Origin: Melioribacteraceae bacterium
GTDB taxonomy: Bacteria > Bacteroidota > Ignavibacteria > Ignavibacteriales > Melioribacteraceae
Direction: 5' to 3'
Length of the DNA stretch: 5,053 nt
NCBI GenBank assembly: GCA_015494845.1
Contig: WGAL01000199.1
Span: 1-5,053 of the forward strand
Below, piece by piece: positions 1 to 5,053 of the stretch. Every line of letters starts with the position of its first letter. Position 1 is the stretch's first letter. A program made the position numbers and the translations under genes. The notes beneath the pieces were generated by a model. The model was not told the origin of the DNA, did no database searches, and saw only the letters and a list, made by a program, of their open reading frames with translations.

Positions 1-477
1 GTTCACAATAGCGCGCATTTGGTTGACGGACATTACGATTTGAACGAAGACGATTGGATGAGCGGCGACAGACCAATTCCTTACACGAGGGATTCCGGCG
101 AATTGACGCTTGCGTATTTGAAACGATTTTCAAATGTTTTTCTGAAATTTTACGCATCCGTAATGTATTCTACTTTGGTTCGTCCAAAAATGAAAAAGTG
201 GCTCGGCAACGCCGGATATGAATTTGTTTTGCCTTCTGCTCTCGGCATTTTTTTTCAGGAACCGGTTAGTCCATTTATAACAACGCATTTTTACTTGGAC
301 GGAAATCCTGATTATTCTTTTAACTCGAATACTATGTTAGGAATAAAAATAGGGAAGTGGCAAGGCAAAGGCGTAGTTTTCTATTTTGATTATTTTAACG
401 GCTATCACTATTTAAGTGAATATTTTCTTCAAAGAAAAGAACAAATCGGAATCGGTTTCTTTATTGATTTCTTTTAA
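1..477 (+). CDS. Probable outer-membrane beta-barrel protein, DUF1207-like, C-terminal part only
   Basis: The frame is open from base 1 to a TAA at 475-477, so this is the last 158 residues of a gene that begins outside the window; the TTG at 19 is an internal Leu codon, not a start. The visible part opens with HNSAHLVDGHYDL, contains RDSGELTLAYLKRF, then alternating hydrophobic/polar stretches typical of beta-strands, and ends in EQIGIGFFIDFF. A C-terminal Phe after an amphipathic strand fits the signal recognised by the outer-membrane barrel assembly machinery. The early (S)xHLxD motif, the late G-K-G...YFxGYxxxxEYFxxRxEQIGIG pattern and the overall order resemble DUF1207, a family of unknown function found in Gram-negative bacteria. 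The barrel call is moderately secure; the DUF1207 assignment is from memory of the family and tentative. It converges with the propeller gene, 56 bases away, so it belongs to a different transcription unit. Confidence 0.6.
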   Translation, partial: VHNSAHLVDGHYDLNEDDWMSGDRPIPYTRDSGELTLAYLKRFSNVFLKFYASVMYSTLVRPKMKKWLGNAGYEFVLPSALGIFFQEPVSPFITTHFYLDGNPDYSFNSNTMLGIKIGKWQGKGVVFYFDYFNGYHYLSEYFLQRKEQIGIGFFIDFF

Positions 478-501
478 AAAAAGAGGCGCGTAATGCGCCC
501 C
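476..501 (-). terminator. Intrinsic terminator of the propeller gene
   Basis: On the minus strand a perfect GGCGC-ATTAC-GCGCC stem-loop (bases 499-485) is followed two bases later by seven T residues (482-476). This is the classic hairpin plus U-tract layout, about 35 bases after the TAA of the LVIVD gene. The stem is short (5 bp, plus one pair beyond a mismatch) but all G/C. In the plus direction no T-tract follows the hairpin, so it should not terminate the upstream barrel gene efficiently. The flank TAGGGG on the minus strand is shared with the hairpin at 2967-2991. Confidence 0.7.
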
Positions 502-533
502 TATAAGCCACACAAAATGAACAAATAAATTAT

Positions 534-2714
534 TTATTTCATCAAAATCATTTTTCTTGTTTGAACAAAATTATCAGCACTTAAAGTGTAAAAGTAAATT
601 CCACTCGAGAGTTTACTTGCATTGAATTGAACCGAATATTTCCCCGGAGCTTGTTTTGCGTTTACAAGCGTCGCTACTTCGCGCCCGAGTGCGTCGTAAA
701 TTTTTAGTTGTACTGGTATTGCGATAGATTGCCGCGTCGCTCCGCTCCTCGCAATGATATAGGTGATATTGGTTGAAGGATTGAACGGATTCGGATAATT
801 TTGCAAAAGCTCAAAATTATTAACCGAATAATTTTCTTCGTCAACGGCATCAGGTTTTACATATCTCAAAACGTAAATTCCGTCATTTTCATCTGCTACG
901 TAAATGTTGTTTCCTTCATTTGTGTTGCGAACTAAAATATCGCGCGCTCTGCCTCCGGTTTGAAAATATCCGACAACGTTCAACGAATCGAAAGAATGAT
1001 AATCAATAACGTGAATTCCTTCCGGTCCGTCGGCTGTGTAAATATACAGACTATCGACATAAACCGAATAGGTTACCGAATAATCTGAGGGACGAATATA
1101 TGCGAGTTCGTGAACGTCGTCAAAATCGGAGCAATCGATAACTCTAACTCCGCTCGTTTTTCCTGCAAGGAAAACAACGCTTCCGCGCTTAAAAACTTTC
1201 ACGCCGTTTACAGGTTGATTTGTAGTGGCGACGCCTTGAATGTTCGAAATATCGGAAACATTCCAGATTTCCAGTCCGTCCAAATAATCGGCGACATAAG
1301 CGTAACCGTTTTCAACCCAAACGTCTTCGGCGGAATAAGCGGTGTTAAATCCTGCGACAAACTCAGGCGCGCCTGGTTCGGTAATGTCAAGAATTTTTAC
1401 TCCGCCGGAACGAGCCGCAACGTAAGCGTAATTTCCGTCGATGAAAATTTTTGAAGGGCTTCCGGTCTGAAATTCAATCGTATCAATCGCCGTAACGCTG
1501 TCTTTATTTTCCGTACTCAAAACAATTACTCCGGTTTCTCCGGCGGCGAGATAAATAAATTCATCTTTTTTCGCAACGCCTTTTGAGTAAGAATTTTCGG
1601 CGCTGAATTTGCCGAGAACGTTTATTGCTTGCGGTTCGGCGACATCGAGCATTTTGTAACCGTCAAAACCTTGAGCAGTGTGTAAAGTATTTCCATCAAG
1701 CCATAAGCCGATTGTATTGCCACTAGCTTTCGACGAATAAGTAATGTTTGGAGTAGATGCGTCAATTTCATACAGGCCTGCTTCGTAAGCAGAAACAAAA
1801 ACCTTATCGTTTATTCCGCAATAGAAAACATTCATTGCGGTTCCGGCAAGCGTAAAGTAAGCCGGATAGGCGTTCTCGGTTAAATCAAAAAATACGATTC
1901 CGTTATTTCCTAATGCAACGTAAGCGGTTGTGTCCGAAACCACTACATCATAAGCCGAACCAGTTGTTGAAAAATAATACAAAAAGGAAATATTGGAACC
2001 GGAAACCGAATAAACGCGAAGTTTGCCATAATAATCGGCAATGTAAACGTTGTTGTCGTATTTGTAAATTCCCCAAGCGTAACCGGCGTCGTGTTCGGCG
2101 AGTATTTGCATTAGGTTGGGATTTGAAATATCGACAACCGCGAAACCGTTTGTGCCGAGCGCCGCGTAAAGTTTAAGATTGCCGCCGTCGCCGTATAAAT
2201 CTTTTCCGTCGCCGCCAATTTCAAGAGAAGAAAGAAGTTGTGGCGAATCCGGGTCGTTAACGTCGATAGCGTAAACAAAACCGTTTGCGCCTAATACAAA
2301 AGCACGCGGACCTTCCGCGTAATTTTCGTAAACATAAACGGCGGTAACCGTCTCGTCGAGATGAATAAAACCGAGAATTTCCGGATTCTCCGGATTTTGA
2401 ATATCGACAATTTCCAAACCGAAATTTTCGGTTGTTGCAAAAATTTGATGTCTTTCCGCCGAAACAAAAAGACTTGTAATCGGTCCGTGCAAAGTTACAT
2501 CCGAAAGTTTTTCCAATGTGTCTGCGGATTGCGAGAAGACTTCAAGAACCGCGCCTTTACCGGAAAAAACATAACCAGGCATTGCGGTAACTGCAAGATT
2601 TGCTCCTTCAGGATATCTTCCCAAAAGGTGAACGTCTTGCGTTTCATATTCGTTTTGAGCAAAAAGGGAAATGTTGACGAATAAAACGATAAAATAAATA
2701 ATTGCTCTTTTCAT
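534..2714 (-). CDS. Secreted LVIVD-repeat beta-propeller protein with T9SS-type C-terminal sorting domain
   Basis: A 726-residue surface or extracellular protein. Residues 1-19 form a signal peptide (MKRAII..., hydrophobic core, likely cut after SLFA). From about 50 to 620 the motif G-h-h-h-h-D-(I/V)-x-x-P recurs every 39-46 residues, e.g. GLEIVDIQNPENP (99), GFAVVDISNPN (190), GVKILDITEPGAP (438), GIHVIDYHS (566). There are 13 clear units plus a weaker first one near 52, each followed by a YVA-type strand. This is the LVIVD repeat pattern, expected to fold as beta-propeller blades; 14 units would suit two seven-bladed propellers (inference). Such repeats usually mediate binding; no catalytic motif is visible and the ligand is unknown. 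Residues 632-726 are a sorting domain (NYPNPFNP, YDALGREVATLVN, SGIYFYTL, final KMILMK), interrupted by a repeat-derived peptide at 654-663. The ATG at 2714 is preferred over an upstream TTG at 2744 because it starts a proper signal peptide and has AGGGA six bases upstream. Confidence 0.85.
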   Translation of the reverse strand: MKRAIIYFIVLFVNISLFAQNEYETQDVHLLGRYPEGANLAVTAMPGYVFSGKGAVLEVFSQSADTLEKLSDVTLHGPITSLFVSAERHQIFATTENFGLEIVDIQNPENPEILGFIHLDETVTAVYVYENYAEGPRAFVLGANGFVYAIDVNDPDSPQLLSSLEIGGDGKDLYGDGGNLKLYAALGTNGFAVVDISNPNLMQILAEHDAGYAWGIYKYDNNVYIADYYGKLRVYSVSGSNISFLYYFSTTGSAYDVVVSDTTAYVALGNNGIVFFDLTENAYPAYFTLAGTAMNVFYCGINDKVFVSAYEAGLYEIDASTPNITYSSKASGNTIGLWLDGNTLHTAQGFDGYKMLDVAEPQAINVLGKFSAENSYSKGVAKKDEFIYLAAGETGVIVLSTENKDSVTAIDTIEFQTGSPSKIFIDGNYAYVAARSGGVKILDITEPGAPEFVAGFNTAYSAEDVWVENGYAYVADYLDGLEIWNVSDISNIQGVATTNQPVNGVKVFKRGSVVFLAGKTSGVRVIDCSDFDDVHELAYIRPSDYSVTYSVYVDSLYIYTADGPEGIHVIDYHSFDSLNVVGYFQTGGRARDILVRNTNEGNNIYVADENDGIYVLRYVKPDAVDEENYSVNNFELLQNYPNPFNPSTNITYIIARSGATRQSIAIPVQLKIYDALGREVATLVNAKQAPGKYSVQFNASKLSSGIYFYTLSADNFVQTRKMILMK
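537..821 (-). repeat. Sorting-domain coding segment, copy 1 of 2 (propeller gene)
   Basis: This stretch encodes the C-terminal 95 residues of the LVIVD protein and is a diverged DNA copy of 3028-3315 in the aminopeptidase gene. Near-identical blocks include the last nine codons (coding ...ATGATTTTGATGAAA) and the codons for YDALGREVATLVN. Between such blocks the two copies differ at many bases. T9SS sorting domains are normally shared among many cargo genes of one genome, so this is a family copy rather than a recent local duplication. Confidence 0.75.
726..755 (-). repeat. REP-like palindromic repeat inside coding sequence (30-base variant)
   Basis: On the coding strand this reads ATTGCGAGGAGCGGAGCGAC followed by GCGGCAATCT, with ATTGC/GCAAT arms bounding a purine- and GC-rich core of AGCG steps. 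It adds the peptide IARSGATRQS (residues 654-663) between ITYI and IAIPVQLKIYD of the sorting domain. It is visibly richer in GC than the flanks and has no stop codon in any of six frames. I recognise the sequence type as a short interspersed repeat, with GCGAGGAGCGAAGCGACGAAGC-like cores, seen between and within genes of many bacteria; that identification is from general knowledge. Confidence 0.75.
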
Positions 2715-2720
2715 AGCGCT

Positions 2721-2725
2721 TCCCT
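2721..2725 (-). promoter_or_regulatory. Ribosome binding site deciding the propeller-gene start
   Basis: AGGGA on the minus strand lies six bases before the ATG at 2714-2712. A better-looking GAGGTT (around 2741-2736) is about 20 bases from the ATG, too far to serve it, and lies inside the longer TTG-started reading frame, so it supports neither start. The signal peptide beginning at the ATG is the stronger argument. Confidence 0.55.
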
Positions 2726-2774
2726 GTTTTTTATTTAACCTCAATTCAAAAATAATTATCGTCTTTCCGGAATA

Positions 2775-2780
2775 ATATTA
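2775..2780 (-). promoter_or_regulatory. Possible -10 element of the propeller-gene promoter
   Basis: The minus strand reads GATTTAATATTATTCC; TAATAT at 2780-2775 (or the overlapping TATTAT at 2777-2772) fits a sigma-70 -10 box. The hexamer 17 bases upstream (AGAAAA, 2803-2798) does not resemble TTGACA, so an activator may be needed. The implied transcript start near 2768 would leave a leader of about 54 bases. In an AT-rich gap such hexamers are common, so this call rests mainly on its spacing from the adjacent palindrome. Confidence 0.3.
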
Positions 2781-2803
2781 AATCGGTCACACGTAACTTT
2801 TCT

Positions 2804-2819
2804 TGTGATTTCTTTCACA
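2804..2819. promoter_or_regulatory. Perfect TGTGA-N6-TCACA palindrome, candidate CRP/FNR-family operator
   Basis: TGTGA (2804-2808) and TCACA (2815-2819) are perfect inverted half-sites separated by TTTCTT, exactly the consensus geometry of the cAMP receptor protein. Symmetry extends outward (TTTC and GAAA) with one bulged base. The centre lies about 97 bases upstream of the propeller ATG and about 43 bases upstream of the transcript start implied by the -10 candidate, close to the -41.5 of class II CRP activation. No regulator gene is in the window, so the binding protein is inferred from the motif only. Confidence 0.45.
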
Positions 2820-2877
2820 GAAATACTTTCATAGAACAAAGAACAAGAGAAGGGCGCCATAATTTGGGAAAAGTTAA

Positions 2878-2893
2878 TATTGCTAACGCAATA
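2878..2893. repeat. Small inverted repeat TATTGC-TAAC-GCAATA
   Basis: A perfect 6-bp stem with a four-base loop in the intergenic gap. Its ATTGC/GCAAT arms match the arms of the two in-gene repeats but the AGCG-rich core is absent. On the minus strand it is followed by TTAACTTTT, which is too weak to call a terminator. It may be a degenerate repeat remnant or chance. Confidence 0.35.
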
Positions 2894-2966
2894 AATAAAA
2901 TACAATTTTAAAATTCAAGTTTGAAGAGTTGTTAGTTGAAGGAAGTTTAGTTTGTTTTTTTTAATT

Positions 2967-2991
2967 GGGGAACGCAAAATTTGCGTTCCCC
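2967..2991. repeat. Strong intergenic hairpin, 12-bp perfect arms
   Basis: GGGGAACGCAAA (2967-2978), one unpaired A, then TTTGCGTTCCCC (2980-2991): a perfect inverted repeat lying 33 bases after the aminopeptidase stop. On the minus strand it is followed by AATT and eight A residues, not T, so it is not a standard Rho-independent terminator for that gene; the T-tract lies on the plus strand 5' of the hairpin. It could still protect the aminopeptidase mRNA 3' end or terminate weakly. The minus-strand flank GTAGGGG resembles the TAGGGG flank of the hairpin at 485-499, which suggests a common repeat type. Confidence 0.7.
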
Positions 2992-3024
2992 TACAAATTC
3001 AACAAAATTATTGGAAAAGAAAAT

Positions 3025-5016
3025 CTATTTCATCAAAATCATTTTCTTTGTTTGAACAAAATTTCCGGCTCGTAACGTGTAATAATAAATTCCGCTTGGA
3101 AGATTGTATGCATCGAAGTTAACTTCATAAAATCCTGGTTGTTGTTTTTTGTTTACGAGCGTAGCAACTTCGCGTCCGAGTGCGTCGTAAACTTTAAGTT
3201 GGACTAACAATCCGTTAGATTGCTTCGCTTCGCTCGCAATGACAGACGGTATCGAATACGTAATTTTTGTTGTCGGATTAAACGGGTTCGGATAATTTTG
3301 TTTTAATTCGAATTGTGAAATGTGGTCGCTCTCATCGTCAACGGAAACAATGCCGGTTACGTCTTTCAGAATTGAATTGTCCGGGTCGAACTCTAACGAA
3401 AGCGGCTCGTCGTCGAAATGAATTGAAAAAACTTGACTTCTCTGGTTATTAAACACAGTGATTAAAGTGTCCGATTTCGCCGTAGTTATTTTAAGTTCAA
3501 TAGGCATTGTAAAATAAATCGGAGTTGAGTTTCTTTCTTGTGAAATTGTTATTTCCGCTGTGTAACCGCCGTTCGGGTCAACCATTCTCTTAAACTGAAC
3601 GCTGTAAGTCGGATAATTTTCGCCGTAAATCCATTCGCTGAAAAAATAATCCAAGTCCATTCCCGAAACTTCTTCCGCTACCGCTTGAAAATCTTCCGTG
3701 GTCGCAACGTTGTACGCCAAACCGGGTTTATTAAGATAAGTTCTCAACGTTTCGAAAAAATCTTCGTCGCCGAGAATTCTTCTCAACATATGCAAAACAA
3801 CCGCGCCCTTTGCGTAAGAACGGAAGTAATCGAAAATTTCATTTACGTCGCTGATATCTTGAACGTAAATTGAACCTTCGGCATATTTTGCGTAAAACAT
3901 ATCATCGGAAATCTCGCTATTATAAGCGGAAGTTCCATACGCGTGTTCGAGCCAAAGCGCTTCCGAATAAGTTGCAAAGCCTTCGTTAAGCCAGATGTTA
4001 TGCCAATCGGCGCAAGTAACCTTATCTCCGAACCATTGGTGCGCAAGTTCGTGCGCGATAATCGTTTCGCCGTATGCGCCGAGCGAGGTCAGCGTTTGGT
4101 GTTCCATTCCGCCACCCCAACCGAATTCGGCGTGTCCGTATTTTTCATCGATGTAAGGATAAATTCCGTAGGTGTCGGAATAAAATTGAAGCATATCGAC
4201 CGTTTTATCCAATCTGTTTCTGCGGCTTTGCGTAAGATTTTCAGGATAATTAAAATGGCGAACCGGCATCGAGTAACCGTCGTAATTAAAAGTGTTTTGA
4301 TATTCTTCGTAATTTGTCATTGCAAGCGAAATTAGATAATGCGCAATTGGATGATGATTTTTCCAGTGAATCGTGCGCGTTCCGTCGCCGTTGTTAACGT
4401 CGCTAACAAGCGTGCCGTTTGACGTGGTTAAATAAAATTCGTCCGCCGTTACAATTACGTCGCTCGAATCGACTTTATCCGCAGGTGTGTCTTTGCACGG
4501 GAACCAATCGCTCGCGCCGTACGGTTCGCTCAAAGTCCAGATTACTGGATTTCCGTTGTGCGTTGCAAATTCAAAACTGCCGAACCCGGAACTTCCCGGA
4601 ACTCCGTGATAAAACACCGTTACGCTGAACGCGTCGCCTTGATTGTAAACTTGCGGCAAAGTGATTTGAATTTTGTTCTGCGTGTGCGTAAAATCCAATT
4701 GAGAACCGTTAGACAAAATGGAATCGACGGTTATCGCGTTTTGTAAATCGAGGAAGAAATCAATCAAATTGTCGATGTTGCTTTTCGCATCGATTTGAAC
4801 CGAACCGGAAATTTGTTGCGGCGAATACGAAATGTTCAAATCCAATTTGTAGTAAGTAACATCGATTGTTTCGTCGCCAGGATATAAAATTTTTCCGTTT
4901 TTTAACGCTTTATCGAAAAAATGAATTTTCGTCGCCTGGCATTCGTGGAGAATCTGTTTAGTCTGCGAAAAAATGCCGATTGTAGAAAGTAATACAAATA
5001 ATAAAATCTTTTTCAT
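3025..5016 (-). CDS. Secreted M1-family zinc aminopeptidase with T9SS-type C-terminal sorting domain
   Basis: A 663-residue exported metallopeptidase that should remove N-terminal residues from peptides outside the cell. Residues 1-18 are a signal peptide (MKKILLFVLL..., cut near IFSQ). An N-terminal beta-rich M1 domain (about 50-235) leads to the catalytic domain, with GGGMEH at 301-306 (counterpart of the GAMEN exopeptidase motif, Asn replaced by His), the zinc site HELAH at 322-326 with third ligand E345 in NEGFAT (18 residues between, the gluzincin spacing), and SYAKGAVVLHML with Y401 as the likely transition-state Tyr. EWIYGENYPTY (461-471) closes the catalytic part; about 472-555 looks like an Ig-like beta-domain. 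The large helical C-terminal domain of PepN or ERAP is absent. Residues 568-663 are a sorting domain with a repeat-derived peptide at 593-600. The ATG has GAGG six bases upstream; the stop is TAG. All key residues are present, so it is probably active; exact substrate preference cannot be read. Confidence 0.9.
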   Translation of the reverse strand: MKKILLFVLLSTIGIFSQTKQILHECQATKIHFFDKALKNGKILYPGDETIDVTYYKLDLNISYSPQQISGSVQIDAKSNIDNLIDFFLDLQNAITVDSILSNGSQLDFTHTQNKIQITLPQVYNQGDAFSVTVFYHGVPGSSGFGSFEFATHNGNPVIWTLSEPYGASDWFPCKDTPADKVDSSDVIVTADEFYLTTSNGTLVSDVNNGDGTRTIHWKNHHPIAHYLISLAMTNYEEYQNTFNYDGYSMPVRHFNYPENLTQSRRNRLDKTVDMLQFYSDTYGIYPYIDEKYGHAEFGWGGGMEHQTLTSLGAYGETIIAHELAHQWFGDKVTCADWHNIWLNEGFATYSEALWLEHAYGTSAYNSEISDDMFYAKYAEGSIYVQDISDVNEIFDYFRSYAKGAVVLHMLRRILGDEDFFETLRTYLNKPGLAYNVATTEDFQAVAEEVSGMDLDYFFSEWIYGENYPTYSVQFKRMVDPNGGYTAEITISQERNSTPIYFTMPIELKITTAKSDTLITVFNNQRSQVFSIHFDDEPLSLEFDPDNSILKDVTGIVSVDDESDHISQFELKQNYPNPFNPTTKITYSIPSVIASEAKQSNGLLVQLKVYDALGREVATLVNKKQQPGFYEVNFDAYNLPSGIYYYTLRAGNFVQTKKMILMK
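3028..3315 (-). repeat. Sorting-domain coding segment, copy 2 of 2 (aminopeptidase gene)
   Basis: This encodes the C-terminal 96 residues of the aminopeptidase (QFELKQNYPNPFNPTTKITY through KMILMK) and aligns along its whole length with 537-821. Protein similarity is high (QNYPNPFNP, YDALGREVATLVN, NFVQT(R/K)KMILMK are shared). The domain is known in this group as the signal that T9SS recognises before cleavage or surface anchoring. Confidence 0.75.
3217..3240 (-). repeat. REP-like palindromic repeat inside coding sequence (24-base variant)
   Basis: The coding strand reads ATTGCGAGCGAAGCGAAG then CAATCT, with ATTGC/GCAAT arms, adding the peptide IASEAKQS (residues 593-600) between SIPSV and NGLLVQLKVYD. 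The plus strand continues with GACAG after GCAAT, matching the longer form of this widespread repeat as I know it. It is the same element as at 726-755, shortened by two codons, in the same orientation and reading phase and in the same loop of the sorting domain. All six frames are stop-free. Confidence 0.8.
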
Positions 5017-5020
5017 AAAT

Positions 5021-5027
5021 AACCTCT
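5021..5027 (-). promoter_or_regulatory. Ribosome binding site of the aminopeptidase gene
   Basis: AGAGGTT on the minus strand, with GAGG six bases before the ATG at 5016-5014, is a good Shine-Dalgarno match and fixes the start that gives a clean signal peptide. Only 37 bases upstream of the gene are in the window, so its promoter cannot be judged. Confidence 0.7.
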
Positions 5028-5053
5028 ATGATTTTTTAGGTTGACAAATTTCA

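Larger units (their letters stand above)
2715..3024. other. 310-base intergenic region between the two minus-strand genes
   Basis: No protein-coding frame or RNA gene is convincing here. From the aminopeptidase side towards the propeller gene it holds a strong perfect hairpin (2991-2967), a run of eight A residues on the minus strand (about 2962-2955), an AT-rich stretch with a small ATTGC/GCAAT hairpin (2893-2878), a TGTGA-N6-TCACA palindrome (2819-2804), a possible -10 element (2780-2775) and the propeller-gene ribosome binding site. The length and content argue that the propeller gene has its own promoter instead of depending on read-through from the aminopeptidase gene. Confidence 0.6.

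Noticed and set aside
1110..1454. Plus-strand open frame of 114 codons antisense to the propeller gene
   Set aside because: It lies wholly inside a well-supported gene with regular repeats, has low-complexity composition, no ribosome binding site I can see and no recognisable motif. The other short open frames inside the two minus-strand genes were rejected for the same reasons.
2715..2744. TTG start at 2744 adding ten residues to the propeller protein
   Set aside because: The added residues (MRLNKKQGSA) would bury the signal peptide, and the ATG at 2714 has AGGGA at good spacing.
2747..2754. TATTTTTG on the minus strand as a Bacteroidota-type -7 element (TAnnTTTG)
   Set aside because: No TTG lies at the expected distance upstream, and the gap is AT-rich enough for this to arise by chance.
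726..3240. The two ATTGC...GCAAT repeats as CRISPR repeats or transposon ends
   Set aside because: They are 2.5 kb apart inside coding sequences, with no regular spacers, no transposase and no target-site duplications that I can recognise.
5021..5042. AACCT...AGGTT inverted repeat that could cover the aminopeptidase ribosome binding site
   Set aside because: Only five base pairs around a 12-base loop, without extension on either side; too weak to claim regulation.
5041..5046. TTGACA on the plus strand as a -35 box of a divergent gene
   Set aside because: The window ends seven bases later, so no -10 element or gene can be seen.

Overview
The window looks like chromosomal DNA of a moderately AT-rich bacterium of the FCB group (Bacteroidota/Chlorobiota/Ignavibacteriota side). 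The strongest clue is that both complete proteins end in a C-terminal sorting domain with the motif NYPNPFNP...YDALGREVATLVN...SGIY(F/Y)YTL...KMILMK. This is the type IX secretion (T9SS/Por) cargo signature, in the flavour I associate with Ignavibacteria-like genomes. That placement is inference from motif style, not from a marker gene.

Layout: bases 1-477 (+) hold the C-terminal part of a probable outer-membrane beta-barrel protein, cut by the window edge and resembling the DUF1207 family. It converges on the next gene across a 56-base gap that holds a hairpin plus T-tract terminator for the minus strand. Bases 534-2714 (-) encode a secreted 726-residue protein built of about 14 LVIVD-type beta-propeller units plus a sorting domain. 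A 310-base gap follows (2715-3024) with a perfect TGTGA-N6-TCACA palindrome upstream of the propeller gene and two hairpins. Bases 3025-5016 (-) encode a secreted M1-family zinc aminopeptidase with the same kind of sorting domain. The two minus-strand genes are tandem, but the long gap with its own regulatory-looking site suggests separate transcription. Both products should cross the inner membrane by a signal peptide and the outer membrane by T9SS, ending at the cell surface or in the medium.

The most interesting signal is that both sorting domains carry an in-frame copy of the same short GC-rich palindromic repeat (ATTGCGAG...GCAATCT on the coding strand). It is read in the same phase (IARSGATRQS and IASEAKQS) and sits in the same loop of the domain, just before VQLK(I/V)YDALGREV. 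The copies differ by exactly 6 bases, both have lengths divisible by three, and both are free of stop codons in all six frames. This looks like a REP-like repeat family tolerated inside proteins at a permissive loop. I found no CRISPR array, tRNA, rRNA, transposase or defence system.
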